Shown here: positions 11,051-21,836 of the stretch, piece after piece
Layout: every line of letters begins with the position of its first letter
Numbering within the stretch: position 1 is the stretch's first letter
Assembly: GCF_018812025.1 (NCBI RefSeq)
Contig: NC_063044.1
Location: forward strand, 71,198,374-71,262,373
Origin: Megalobrama amblycephala
Taxonomy: Eukaryota; Chordata; Actinopteri; Cypriniformes; Xenocyprididae
DNA: 64,000 nt
Direction of reading: 5' to 3'
Notes under the pieces: model-generated
Databases searched by the model: none
What the model saw: the letters and a program-made list of their open reading frames with translations, nothing else
What the model was told of the DNA's origin: nothing
Program-made: the position numbers and the translations under genes

Positions 11051-11125
11051 AAAATTGTATCTTTAGATGCAGAAAAGGCCTTTGATAGGGTAGAATGGTC
11101 ATTTCTCTTCACTGCACTCAGTCAG
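11051..11125 (+). pseudogene. L1-type reverse transcriptase motif A fragment
   Basis: Reads KIVSLDAEKAFDRVEWSFLF, the first catalytic-aspartate motif of L1-type reverse transcriptase (compare LDAEKAFDRVNWKFLF in the ORF2 at 21837-25605). It lies downstream of the motif B fragment at 10498-10640, the reverse of their order in an intact element, so the two are rearranged or come from different insertions. Confidence 0.65.
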
Positions 11126-11147
11126 ATACACACCAGATGTGTGTTGT

Positions 11148-11395
11148 TTGTTTGAGAGTGCTGCATGCCCAGGCAGCTCTCGAGGGAGCTGGTGATCTTC
11201 TTCATGAGGCCGTGCTTCTTCTTGAGGCTGCACTCCCTCTTTGAGGAGGGCGGCTCGGCTTGGGTCCTGCTTCTGCCAAGGCAGACTGGTGCCTGATGTT
11301 GTGTGGTTCGCAGATGGATCTAACAGAGGGTTTAGAGATGGGCGTGCCCTATCTCAGCCTCCACCTGTTGGATCTAATGTCTCTATTCGGAGAAT
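11148..11395 (+). pseudogene. DIRS gag-like fragment, third copy
   Basis: Decayed coding sequence. HAQAALEGAG, LFEEGGSAWV and GSQMDLTEGLEMG can be read in shifting frames and match the order EEHARTVLEG, LFSREGVSTSVP and GSQVELAAEF in the gag-like ORF at 8001-9481. Its strand is opposite to that element, so it is an independent remnant. Confidence 0.55.
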
Positions 11396-11404
11396 AGAGA
11401 AGCA

Positions 11405-11515
11405 CGAGATGTGGCTGTTATAGCAGCAAGGGGTGGGCCAACTCCATATTAAACCCTTTGGATTAAGAATGGGATGTCAGCAAAGTACATGTGCACGTAA
11501 AGGCAGGTTGTCTCT
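11405..11515 (+). mobile_element. Tc1/mariner 3' fragment
   Basis: Near match to the 3' part of the Tc1-like remnants at 14555-14665 and 39520-39610 (GTTATAGC-GCAA-GGGTGGG followed by CATATTAAACCCT and AAGAATGGGATGTCA). Too short to retain coding capacity. Confidence 0.65.
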
Positions 11516-12212
11516 CAGAGGAGGAAGTGATGCGTCAGACTCTCTGCTGTTTGTCTCTCTGTCATCCTGGAGTTCATGTTTTCCCCCTCATTATTCCTGA
11601 TGCTCCACTCCATGGAGGATATATTCAAACGAGCTCCAAGTATCAAAGGTTCCTCCAAAAGCCAGTAAAGAGAGTATGAGTTTTCAGCCTTCTGAATGCG
11701 GAACAAACTCCACACTTTAAAAAGATTTCTGTAGAAAGATGGTAACTTTGACAAGTCCATTTTCAAAGGGTTCAGCAAAAACAGCTGTTTGTCCAGTCCA
11801 AAAGCCCCAATGTTTCGCAGTATGGTACAGGCAACTGCCCTCCAGCTAACATCAGATGCACCATCAAAAAGTCTCTGTAAAAACTGCAAACAAAATGTGG
11901 CAGTCCTGCTTTGTAGATGTATCAGTCCTTGCCCTCCTTCTTCCTTTGGCAAGTACAAAACACTCTGTTGCACCCAGTGTAGTTTGTCCCAAAAGAAGTC
12001 TACAAGAACAGCTTGAATTCTTATTAAAAGTTCAGGTGGAGGATCCACACAGGCCAGCCTGTGCCATAGGGAAGATGCAACAAGATTGTTTACAACAAGA
12101 GTACGTCCTCTGTAAGACATATTAGGAATCAACCATTTCCACTTTTCCAGACGAACTCTTAATTTTCTCAACAACCCCTTCCCAGTTCTTCTGGTGAATC
12201 AAGTCATCACCC

Positions 12213-12243
<31 letters not shown>

Positions 12244-13650
12244 CTAGATATTTTATACCAAATTAACCCATCGGGAAGGTTCGGTTTGCCATCGGCCCAC
12301 TGCCCAACCAAAAGTGTCTCACATTTTTTTCCAATTCACTCTGGCAAAGGATAAAAGAGTAAAATCATCAATTAATTTAAGTAAAATCTGCACATCATTT
12401 TGTCCACTAATAAAAACCATAACATCATCAGCATAGGCAGACAAACAAATATTGTTTTTACAATTAGATAAGCATACCCCCTTCACCTTTAGTCTTATCT
12501 GCTGTAACAAAGGTTCAATAGTCAAAGAATATAACATTCCAGATAGAGGACATCCCTGTCTTATGCCCCTTTCAACCTGGAATGGAGCGCATAAACTGCC
12601 ATTAATCTTCAGTACACTCTCAACTTCGTTATAGATATACTATAGATATACCTTGACCATTTCTATAAACTCTTGACAAAAACCGAAAGCTTTTAAAGTT
12701 CTCCATAAATAAGAGTGCTCAACTCGGTCAAGTTTTTTCCTGATCCAGAGAAATCAGGCCAAAATCTAAATTTAACAATTTTGAAACTTCTAACAAATCC
12801 CAAATCAAGGAAACATTATCAAAAATGGAGGAACACAGTAGGACTGGTCCGAGTGTATGACCTGATCCAACACTCTAGATAACCTGTTAGCTAGAGCCTT
12901 GGAGAGCAGTTTATAATCACTGCAAAGAAGTGAGACTGGGCGCCAGCACTTTATATCAAACAGGTCTCCTTTTTTAGGTAAGAGGGTGATTATTGCTCTG
13001 CAGCAACTCACCGGCATCATGCCTTTAGACAAGCTGTCATTTACAGAATGAAGTACCTGCAACAAATCCACTCTGAGCTCTGTCCAGAAAGATTTGTAAA
13101 AATCAACTGGGAGCCCATCAATCCCAGGAGCCCTCCCAGACTCTATGCCTTGCAGGGCCTTATACAGCTCTTCCAAGCTCAGAGCACCTGAGAGAGCTGC
13201 GGAAATCTGCGGTAGGGAGGCAAAAAAAGCACTTTCTTCTTCAAACCCAGACTTTAACTCACTTTTGTGAAGATTTTTATAAAAACTAACTGCTTTCTTT
13301 TGAATATCCACAGGACCTAGCAACACCTGCCCATCTTCAGAGTGTAAGGCCTGAATTAACCGCCAAATTCTCCAAAGATCGTTGTAGCTCTCTAGTTACA
13401 TTTTGAGTGTACTGCTGACAGAACTACCTAATCTAGATCTTGCCAAAGTCCCACTACTGTTGTAAAGTTTGAAACTCAGGTTTAGTTTACCTGTAGTTCT
13501 CCCAAAAAAACTTGAAAGACTCCCTAAAAAAATGATCACTCAACAATGAGATGTTAAAATGCCAATAAGCACTTCTAGGTTTAACAGAACCTAAAACAAA
13601 AAACACATTGCACCATGGCATGGTCTGAGAAACATATTGGAGTAATTGAA
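11516..13650 (-). pseudogene. Degenerate Tx1-like LINE ORF2
   Basis: Read from right to left, several frames keep LINE order: an endonuclease end with SDHAMV near 13625, a linker with WENY near 13500, the reverse transcriptase N-part with GRAPGIDGLPVDFYKSFW, LLPKKGDLFDIKCWRPVSLL and DQSYCVP (13326-12805), a decayed FDRVEHSYLWRTLKAF (about 12720), the catalytic YADDVMVF (12319-12537), and a C-terminal stretch (12174-11515). Multiple frameshifts and stops make it dead. A 26-nt or longer poly(A) run near 12215-12240 interrupts the C-terminal part. The endonuclease/linker end also exists at 38448-38620, so the LINE predates the segmental duplication. Confidence 0.7.
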
Positions 13651-14238
13651 CAGCTTTTAAAAATGTTGAGCTGATGTTTAATATAACGCACTGACACTAG
13701 TGTTCTTGTCATAGGTTTCTTATTAAGATTATATTTTATAAAACATTTATTGTGATATTTAAGAACCCTTTTGCCCACAGTATGTTTGTTCAGTGTGTTT
13801 TGTTGTGATGTATTTAGTGAATGTCTCTCTGCAGACAGATGAAGGTGGTTTAATGTGTCTTCAGTTTCTCAGATCTTTATAGTCAGCATTTAAACACAAG
13901 CTGTCTATGTAGGGAGTGAAGCCAGTCACTAGACTTTGAAACAGAACCAGTGAGTCCTGTGAAATAAATGACCAGTTAAAGACAAGAACAAGAAAATGTG
14001 AAATATCAAAATACTTTGGTATCATTTTTATTTTATTTCCATCAATACATACAATAAAAACAGAAAAATGTTCCAGTAAAGAACAATATTGAATGACATT
14101 TCAAAGATGTGCTTTTGTTAGTCGATGGTGTTTTTTAGGAAGTGAAATTGTCTGAACTAATGCAGTCTTCATGTTAGACTTCAGCAGATTATATGGCTTT
14201 TAATGAGGTTTGGCTTAATCTTTGTGAGTTTTCAGTTT
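13651..14238. other. Shared 3' flank of locus B
   Basis: Nearly identical to 38620-39200. It has no credible ORF and is likely 3' UTR or flank of the minus-strand zinc-finger gene. AATAAA-type signals for the minus strand occur near 14025-14040. Confidence 0.4.
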
Positions 14239-14695
14239 TCAAGTAAATACAATAACAAAAGTAGGAAACCAAAGTATGAAGGAATCACGCCCCTTCGTGT
14301 TCCAACATGACTGCGCTCCAGTGCACAAAGGTCCATAAAGACATGGATGAGTGAGTTTGGTGTGGAGGAACTTGACTGGCCTGCACAGAGTCCTGACCTC
14401 AACACCTTTGGGATGAATTGGAGTGGAGACTGTGAGCCAGGCCTTCTCACCAACATCACTGCCTGACCTCACAAATGAGCTTCTAGAGGAATGGTCAAAA
14501 ATTCCAATAAACACACTCCTAAACCGTGTGGAAAGCCTTCCCAGAAGAGTTGAAGCTGTTATAGCTGCAAAGGGTGGGACAACTCTATATTAAACCCTAC
14601 GAATTAAGAATGGGATGTCATTAAAGTGTGCATGTGCATGTAAATGGCAGGTGTCCCAAAACTTCCCAAAACTTCTGGCAATATAGTGTATCTCA
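14239..14695 (+). mobile_element. Tc1-like transposase remnant
   Basis: Encodes the C-terminal part of a Tc1/mariner transposase in broken frames (QHDCAPVHK, VEELDWPAQSPDLN). After PDLN a 10-bp deletion relative to the usual family motif removes the third catalytic acidic residue of the DD34E triad and shifts the frame. A further 4-bp deletion relative to 39237-39640 breaks the frame just after the second catalytic Asp. It is dead, and was inherited through the segmental duplication. Confidence 0.8.
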
Positions 14696-14960
14696 TTATT
14701 ATGAGAAAGTATCCCATTATCACGGCAAAGTAACATTACAAGAAAGTATTTCATTATCTCATTATTACAAGAAAGAATCACGAGAAAGTATCTCATCTCA
14801 TTATTATGAAAAAGTATCTCATTGATCTCATTACAAAATCTGTCATTAAGACAAGAAAGTATCTCATTATGAGACATATATTCTGAATATTATGACTATT
14901 ATGATAAATTATCATTATTATGTGAAAATAAGTCATAATTATGAGAATGTTTCTCATTAC
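14690..14960. repeat. AT-rich minisatellite
   Basis: Imperfect repeats of ATTATGAGAAAGTATCTC-like units, directly following the Tc1 remnant. The homologous array is at 39630-39890, with small indels between the copies. Confidence 0.75.
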
Positions 14961-15196
14961 TATGACTTATAAATTATATATTTTGTACTCAACTGTGAAA
15001 AACTGACTGAATTTCCATGCCAAACATGTATGTGTGAAAATGTGCTGTTGCTCGTGGCTGTTAGGAAACTACCTCAGTACATACAGATTAACTTCTTACT
15101 GTGATTTCAGACTGTGTTGATGTGGTTTCTCCACTGTATGGATCTTCATGTGTTTCTTCAGGTGACCTTTTAAAACAGAAACTCTTTCTGCACTGA

Positions 15197-18100
15197 TCAC
15201 ACGTGTGTGGCTCCTTCATATGAACTCTCAGGTGTGACTTCAGGTATGATAACACAGCACTGATCACATGCGTACGGCGTCTCTCCAGTATGAACTCTCA
15301 TGTGAACATCAAGACTTTTTTTGTGTGAGAATCTCTTTCCACACTGATCACACTTGATCGGCTTCTCTCCGGTGTGGATCCTCATGTGAATTTTAAGATT
15401 GTTTCTGTTTGTGAATCTCTTTTCACACTGTTCACACATGTACTGCTTCTCTCCCGTGTGGATTTTCATGTGTTCTTTAAGGTGTGCCGATTCTGTGAAT
15501 CTCTTCCCGCACTGATCACATGCGTACGGCTTCTCTCCAGTATGAACTCTCATGTGAAGATCAAGATTTTGTTTGTTTGAGAATCTCTTTTCACACTGGT
15601 CACACATATATGGCTTCTCTCCGGTGTGTATCCTCAAGTGAACATCAAGACTATATTTGTTTGAGAATCTCTTTTCACACTGATCACATGTGAACGGCTT
15701 CTCTCCGGTGTGGATCCTCATGTGTCCCTTAAGGTGTGCAGATTGACTGAAACCTTTCCCACATTGATCACATGTGAACGGCTTCTCTCCAGTGTGGATC
15801 CTCATGTGTCCCTTAAGGTGTGCAGATTGACTGAAACCTTTCCCACACTGATCACATGTGAACGGCTTCTCTCCAGTGTGAACTCTGATGTGAGCATCAA
15901 GATTACGTTTTGTTGAGAAACTCTTTCCACACTGAGTGCAGGTTGCAGATTTCTTGGCTCTTTTCTTTACAAATGTCTTTTTAGTCTTTGAGCGACTCAA
16001 AGGTTTTTCTCCAGGTTTGTCATGATGTTTCTCCTCTACTTCACTCAGTTCTTCATTCTCCTCCTTCACTTCCATAAGGTCTGAAAAAAAAGTAAATGTT
16101 TAATTTTATTTTCAGTAAATCTTCCAGTTATTATTTTTTAAATATTATAGGCACAAGTCAAATGTTTGTGTAGTGAGAAATGATGATTTGCTGCTCAGGA
16201 AACAATTTTGATCAGTGTTGAAAACACTGTTTTTTAACACTTTGATGAACAGAAAATTCAAAAGAACAATATTTATCTGAAATGGAAAGCATTTGTAACA
16301 TTATGTCATTATGTAACACAATATAAGGCATCTTGCGTATCAAATCATCTTAGGTCCAGTGTGACTGGCCCTTAATAATTAAAAGCTTTTCAGTAAAATA
16401 AATTAAATATTAATCTAAAAGTTAGAGCGCAAGTTATGGCACTATTGTCTATTTTTTAAAGTTATAATCATGCTAGATAATAACTTTGTTCATCAAATAA
16501 ATTTTTATATTAGAATGATTTCTGAAGGATCATGTGACTCGGAAGACTGGAGTAATGATGCTGAAAATTCAGCTTCGATCACACGAATAAATTAAATTTT
16601 ACTATATATTCACATAGAATATGTATAGTTAGATTACTTCTTTTAAAGTAAACTTGATTTTGTGAATAATCTACAAACAGCACATTAAATCATCAAGTCT
16701 CCTCACATTCATTCTCTAGTTCTTCACATTCGTCATTGACAGGCCCAGCGGAGGGTCTTTGTCTCCTCAGGTGTGAATCACAGCATTATTCATGATGCTT
16801 CACGCCCTCGACACATACAGCCATTCTGACACTAAGAAGTGTCTTACAAAAGATAAATCACTATATTGTTTCGTATAGGGCTGACCCCTAATAATTGACT
16901 AACCATTAGTGTGCTAGAAGAGGCTTGATCGACCAAGATTTGATTAGTCGGTTAGTCGCAAAAAACTTAGCAGGAAACCCAAACATTCGCCTATCATTCA
17001 TTGACCTCAAATATGGCTTATCACTTGAAACATGTAAGCAGTAGTGACTTTACAATCCTCTCGCTCTAATGTTAGTCTGGTTCGATCAATGTGCGCTGTT
17101 ATCTGGCTCATGTCCATGTGTTTGTGTGGAGAGCGTGTTTACTGCATGACATGGAGGCGCCGGTGCGATCATCTATCATGTCTATCATTGTGCTGAATAC
17201 AGTGGAATCAGACTTCAGCCATGAAAATGTTTTTAAGAAACTGATAAAAGCACAAATATCAGGGCATGTCAAAACTTCTGCCCCAAAACCCCCTCAGACC
17301 CCCAGAGGATTCAGTTATATTGAGCTTTGTTGGTAAAATGTCTGCTGGAATGTTGAAAAATGTTCAGTGTTAAAATGTAGTATTTTAATTGTTTTTTTTT
17401 TTTCTTTACAAACCATTGTTGTAATGAACTTAACCTTTAAGAATGTTTTAAAAACGATTTATGTTGAGAGAGACCATACAAAATACGCTTACAGACAAGA
17501 CTGAGAAATTATTTATTTCTAAAAAACATCAAATTTAAATAACTCAAAAAAGTACCAGTGTGTTTGCCACATTGAGAATGTTGTGTAGAATCAATCCCTC
17601 ATTTATGTACTACATGCTAATAGTGATTAGCTAAGTGCCAAAGTGGGCTAAAAACATGCTAAGAACTGTATAAAAACCAGTAATCATCTGTGACAACTAC
17701 CAACCACCAAGTAACACCATAGCAACCACCCCAAGTACCTTAGCAACCATCTAGCAACCACCCAGGTTACCTTAGCAACCAAGTGGCGAATTTTGCCACT
17801 GCAAGCACCATTCACATTTTAATGTACATTCGAGAAATTCATAGGAAATGTACATTCTAGAATTATAGTATTCCTAGTCATTCATTTCCTATGGTGCCGA
17901 TTTTTGTCCACAAAGGACCAATTAAGGAGTTTTGTTTTTTAACATTGTATAATCAAGTCCATTAATTTTTTGTGAATTTTTTTCTTTGAAAAGTAAGAAA
18001 AAATAATAAAAAGCAAATTAAATTTATACAAAAGTGAAAAAAAATTGCAAAATAAGTCAGAAAAAAAGGTGTAAAAAACATATTCTGTATTCGGCCAAGT

Positions 18101-18392
18101 GTTTCATTACATTTGGTTCCGGTGCATCTCTACTCATTATTATGATTTTTATACAAGCACATCACATGGCTTAGGGTTGAGCTCTGAGTATGAATAACTT
18201 CTATAATTTATGATAAATACATCAGTAACTATAAATCTGATTACTTCTTAAAAAGCAAAACATGCAGAAGTGCTTGAATCTTTCTATCATGAATGTTGTT
18301 CAGCATCATGAATGAATGAAGAATAAACACCAACCTCTTTGTTCTTCAGTATCTTCAGTGTGTTTCATTCTGCAGGGTTCTGGATCACTCAT
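15197..18392 (-). CDS. FiNZ-like C2H2 zinc-finger gene B, truncated C-terminus
   Basis: Exon 1 is 18392-18335 (the same 19 residues as A, C, D and E). Exon 2 runs from 16080, after a T-rich tract and CAG, down to the stop at 15197. Spliced length is 314 codons including the stop, in frame. The acidic DLMEVKEENEELSEVEEK segment is followed by a basic patch and eight intact C2H2 fingers. Fingers 2 and 3 are identical in protein (SQSAHLKG helix) and nearly identical in DNA, a fresh 84-bp finger duplication. The ninth finger breaks after its first cysteine pair: compared with gene D, 14 nt are missing at about 15255, giving a short unrelated tail. The remaining finger sequence lies downstream, out of frame. 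It is presumed to be a nuclear DNA-binding repressor of unknown target. The gene is head-to-head with C. Confidence 0.85.
16081..18334 (-). other. Intron of gene B
   Basis: Donor at 18334-18333 and acceptor CTG (CAG on minus) at 16081-16083. Contents: a probable hAT-type end near 16876 (GGGCTGACCCCTAATAATTGAC, similar at 42306), a region around 17090-17340 with no known domain, and a contracted CTAGCAACC repeat at 17608-17890. At 17004-17014 it has the empty site of the LINE that sits in the intron of D. Confidence 0.7.
17608..17890. repeat. Contracted CTAGCAACC element in intron of B
   Basis: Collinear with 61745-62755: GTGATTAGCTAAGTGC, then CTGTGACAACTACCAACCACC, then a CTAGCAACC run (only about 110 bp here against about 850 bp there), then TTTTGCCACTGCAAGCACC and ATGTACATTCTAGAATT. 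It is therefore a dispersed member of the satellite family that fills the right end of the window. Same position in gene D at 44958-45255. Confidence 0.8.
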
Positions 18393-19707
18393 GTTCTCAC
18401 TGTCCTCTTTAATAAACTCAGTCTTTGCAGATTTCAGCTCTTCCTGATGCTCTGATGCTCGTCTGATGGGAATATTCCAGCATTTATTGATGAACTGCTG
18501 TGGGAGGAGCTTCACTGATGATGTAATCACAGTGGGCGGCGATTCACTAATAATGTGATTGCAGTGGGAGGAGCTGATCTGCCAATATCAAAAATATATC
18601 AGTTACTAAGTGTGTTTTATATTGATGTCTTGATAAGAGAATATAAATAATGTAAAGTCTTCCAAATATAAATAATGATAAGAAAAAACAGATGCAGCAT
18701 AAAGACAGAAATAAATGTAGATATTTGTAGTCATCAAATCCCCTCAGTCTGTTGACAGCAATGAAATGAGCTTTAAGTGTCAATTTACAGCAGATCTGAA
18801 GACATCAGCATAATAAATGAGGTGAAAACAGGAACTATTGACATGAAATAAATAAATATATCAGTTAGTGTTTTAGGGTTAAAGTCAGATATCAAATTTT
18901 ATATAAAGTTTAAAATGACAATTAAAGAGTATTTTGGGCTGTTATCCTTATACAGTGTTTGATGAGAAAATGATTCTTGTTCTATAATGACAGTTTTTTT
19001 TTTTTTCTATATTAACCTCTTTTTGTATTTCACCAAATAAACTAATTGTCAGAATTCATCTACAAGACAGGCTTCAGAACATTTTATTTCTAAATCGAAC
19101 TTTATTCTGTTTCTTCATTAAAATAATGGCAAATATCTAGAAAAGTAGTAAAAAAACAGTTGAAAGCATGTTTGCTGTTAGAAACTGATTATTGAAGACA
19201 TGAGTCAGGATATATGAGAAAAGACTATAGAACTGCTCTATTGAAAGACAATACTGATATTTCTCACAATATGACACATATAAAACATAAAACAAAAACA
19301 TTATTGACACTCATCTTCATCAACATCTACAGCTAAATAGCTGCAGCACACAATATGTCCATATTAATCTAAATATAGTCTGATTTTATGATAACTGCAT
19401 TAATTTCAATAAAGTAATTCAGTGATTAATATGTTGCAGTTTTTAATAGCAGAAACTGACAATGATCATAAAACCTTTAAAAATAAAGAGCCGCACAAAG
19501 CAACATTTAATCTTTCCAGTATCAATCTGTTCATATTTATCTCTATTAACATTGAAGTACAGATTTAAAATATCTCATGGCTCATTATAGGCTCAATGTA
19601 AAGTATTTAGCAGTATCATATATTTTAATAATAATAGTCATTCAGTAACAGTTCTTCTCACTCCAAACACTGAAACAATGGTGAGTTGTGACTGAGCTTC
19701 AGCAGTT
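18393..19707. promoter_or_regulatory. Upstream arm of gene B (inverted homology to C arm)
   Basis: 18393-18560 contains the leader with CCTCCCAC-type repeats. 18560-19250 and 19500-19640 are the reverse complement of the flank upstream of C (about 29520-30600), so B and C are joined by an inverted repeat with the promoter-like segment near its centre. No coding sequence is seen. Confidence 0.6.
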
Positions 19708-19905
19708 TCAGTGTTTTTGTGTTGTCAGGATCAACAGTCTCTGTTTGGTTAGAGTCTCTAGGGTCTTTCCATGGTCCCTGTTTCTCCTTTTAACACCTCC
19801 AGAATCCAGCTGGACACTGTAGGATCTCGAGTCGATGGGCTTCACCACTGTGTCCTTTCTCCAGATCTCATGAGGCTCGAATGCTTGTATTCTCACAGTC
19901 ACCTT
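19708..19905 (-). pseudogene. Gypsy-like pol C-terminal fragment
   Basis: A minus-strand frame of about 64 codons reads VRIQAF, IWRKDTVVKPIDSRSYSVQL and GGVKRRNRDH. This resembles the small beta-barrel tail that follows integrase in Ty3/Gypsy pol. No other pol part is present. The same fragment is at 46755-46992. Assignment is by motif similarity only. Confidence 0.5.
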
Positions 19906-20049
19906 GTTTTAGTGAGTCTTTGGCTGATCTGTTAAAGTATGTTTGTTGCAGTTGTTGGAGGCTGGTTTTCATGGGTAGTCGTGAATAGAGATGAGCAGCG
20001 TGTTGTTTTTTAGTGATTATGTTATTTTTTATAGATGTTTTGTCGTTTT

Positions 20050-20157
20050 GAACAGTATTTGGCGCGTCTACCGTTGGCGGCCGATGACGTCACCGCTCGC
20101 GCGCTCCTTCCTCTCATTCAGTTTCAGCGTCTTCTGAGGAGAGTCAAGCAGTTCACG
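20050..20157 (+). promoter_or_regulatory. CpG-rich promoter-like segment with candidate 5' UTR exon
   Basis: A short GC/CpG-rich island in AT-rich surroundings. It has an E2F-like TTTGGCGCG (20058-20066) and a perfect CRE, TGACGTCA (20085-20092). About 65 bp further on is a plausible splice donor, CACG|GTATTT, after 20157. It lies between the divergent genes B and C and is conserved at 47147-47261 between D and E. Role as a shared or C/E-specific promoter is inference. Confidence 0.5.
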
Positions 20158-20184
20158 GTATTTCTCATATTTACACGATCATCA

Positions 20185-20400
20185 AACACACTTTATACAG
20201 TTAATGGGGGCAAGTTGCCAAGCACTGAAAATAATTTATGTGGCCCTGATAAGATCTATGGTGGACTATGGCAGTATAGTGTGTTCTTCTGCAGCTAGAT
20301 CCCATTTAAAACAATTGGATGTGATTCAGGCTCAGGCGTTGAGAGTGTGTAGTGGAGCTTTTAAAGGAATTGAAATCAATAGAAGAACATCTAATAATTT
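20185..20400 (+). pseudogene. I-type LINE fragment, reverse transcriptase thumb (left part)
   Basis: Reads CQALKIIYVALIRSMVDYGS, SSAARSHLKQLDVIQAQALR and VCSGAF, the region just after the catalytic palm in I/Nimb-type LINEs that carry an RNase H domain. The copy is interrupted at 20400 by the L1 insertion. In the duplicate (47285-48232) it continues without a break to the RNase H part. Confidence 0.7.
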
Positions 20401-20472
20401 TTTTTTTAAAGAAACTTTTGAGTAACGCGATGGCTGAGTAACGCGAGACCTCACGAGACCGGTGCGAGATCT

Positions 20473-20483
20473 AAGATGGCGGC
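20473..20483 (+). promoter_or_regulatory. YY1-like site in L1 5' UTR
   Basis: AAGATGGCGGC, a perfect match to the YY1 core consensus, on the sense strand about 70 bp from the element's 5' end. Mammalian L1 5' UTRs carry a YY1 site near their start that helps place transcription initiation; whether this fish site does the same is inference. Just upstream, TGAGTAACGCGA occurs twice (20419-20430 and 20435-20446). Confidence 0.6.
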
Positions 20484-20639
20484 TCCCGTCTGCTAGATTG
20501 TTTTTGTTTTTCTCTTTTTTCCCTCCACACTTATCTTATTTCGTCTTTTTTCTCCGTTTCAAAACCGATTTATAATATATACAACCTGGATCATCTTGAA
20601 GAATATATCGACGCACACTACAACACATTCTGCTGCACC

Positions 20640-21455
20640 ATGAACAGGGAGAAACCAGATCACAACAAAAAAAGTATAAGTAACCTCACTCCAAACTCCA
20701 AGAGACCTCGTCCCGAATCACCTTTCAGTCCAAGTACAACGCCATCCACATCACCCAAACCGCCGTGCTGCACTGAGGTAAGCGACATCTTGCTTTCAAT
20801 TGAAAACAAACTCACCGGACTTGACACCAGGATTGCACTTATAGAAGTTATACACAAGGAATTCCAGGAATTGCGGCACAGCTTAGAATTCAGTCAAGAA
20901 CAAATAGACACTCTCACTAAAGAAAATAACTTTCTAAAGGACTCTGTTCACGCACTTACCATTCAACTCACTTCCGTTGTCGCCGAAAATAAATCCATGA
21001 AGGAAAACATTTTGGACTTACAATCGCGCAGCATGAGGGACAATTTAGTCTTCACAGGCATCCCGGAACAAACTCCAGACGACCCCGAAAAATCAGTGAA
21101 GGACTTCATGATAAAACAACTCAAATTATCAGCGGAAACAGTACAGAGCATCACCTTTCACCGTGTTCACCGTATCAGATCCAAAAACAACAACAACCGT
21201 CCACGAGCGATCATCGCAAAATTCGAACACTATAAACACAAAGAACTGGTTCAAAGGCAAGGCAGACAACTCAAAGGCACAAACTATGGACTCAATGAAC
21301 AATATCCAAAGGACATTCTCGAACGCCGGAAACAACTCTTCCCAATCCGAAAACAGAAAATAAATGAAGGAAAAAAGGCAATCATTACAGTGGACAAATT
21401 ATACATAGATGGACAACTATATCGTGATAAGGACATTACTCCTTGGCTTTTCTAA
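20640..21455 (+). CDS. L1-type ORF1 protein
   Basis: 271 residues, intact. A Ser/Pro-rich basic N-terminus (about 1-45) precedes a predicted coiled coil (about 60-125, heptad-like, rich in Leu/Glu/Lys). An RRM-like start at about 133 (SRSMRDNLVFTGIPE) and a C-terminal domain with RPRAIIAKFEHYKHKE follow. This is the standard layout of L1 ORF1p, a trimeric nucleic-acid chaperone that coats the element RNA. The ATG at 20640 is the first in frame after the 5' UTR. It is separated from ORF2 by 381 bp, so ORF2 translation needs reinitiation or an internal start. Confidence 0.85.
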   Translation: MNREKPDHNKKSISNLTPNSKRPRPESPFSPSTTPSTSPKPPCCTEVSDILLSIENKLTGLDTRIALIEVIHKEFQELRHSLEFSQEQIDTLTKENNFLKDSVHALTIQLTSVVAENKSMKENILDLQSRSMRDNLVFTGIPEQTPDDPEKSVKDFMIKQLKLSAETVQSITFHRVHRIRSKNNNNRPRAIIAKFEHYKHKELVQRQGRQLKGTNYGLNEQYPKDILERRKQLFPIRKQKINEGKKAIITVDKLYIDGQLYRDKDITPWLF

Positions 21456-21836
21456 ACACTTCACTCCCATTCCTGAGCCAATAACTGCCATAATCATAAA
21501 CTGAACTAAACACACTTTTTTTTTTTTTTTTTTTTTTTTTCTTTAATATATTAAATGTGGTCCTACTTTTGCACCTAGGTCTCGTGTCCCCCTTCCCATG
21601 TTCCACCATATGTTTCTATTTAATGGTTTCTGTTTTGTTGTTGCTGTTTCGCTGTGTATATTCTGTCAGTTGTGTATCTGTTTTTTTGTTAGTCTGCCAG
21701 CAACACTGTATTGTTATGCACACACACATATACACTACTACACTCACTTGAATACATACACTAACATTTGTACAGTACCAACAGACCCACACATTAATAT
21801 ACATTTATGTTTATTTATTTATCTTTTTTTTAAAAC

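Noticed and set aside
15374..15916. Plus-strand frames with repeated DPHV motifs
   Set aside because: Antisense shadows of the zinc-finger arrays of B (and likewise D at 40214-41092).
16876..17340. 81-codon frame in the intron of B as a host gene
   Set aside because: It lies within repeat sequence, is interrupted differently in D, and shows no recognisable domain.
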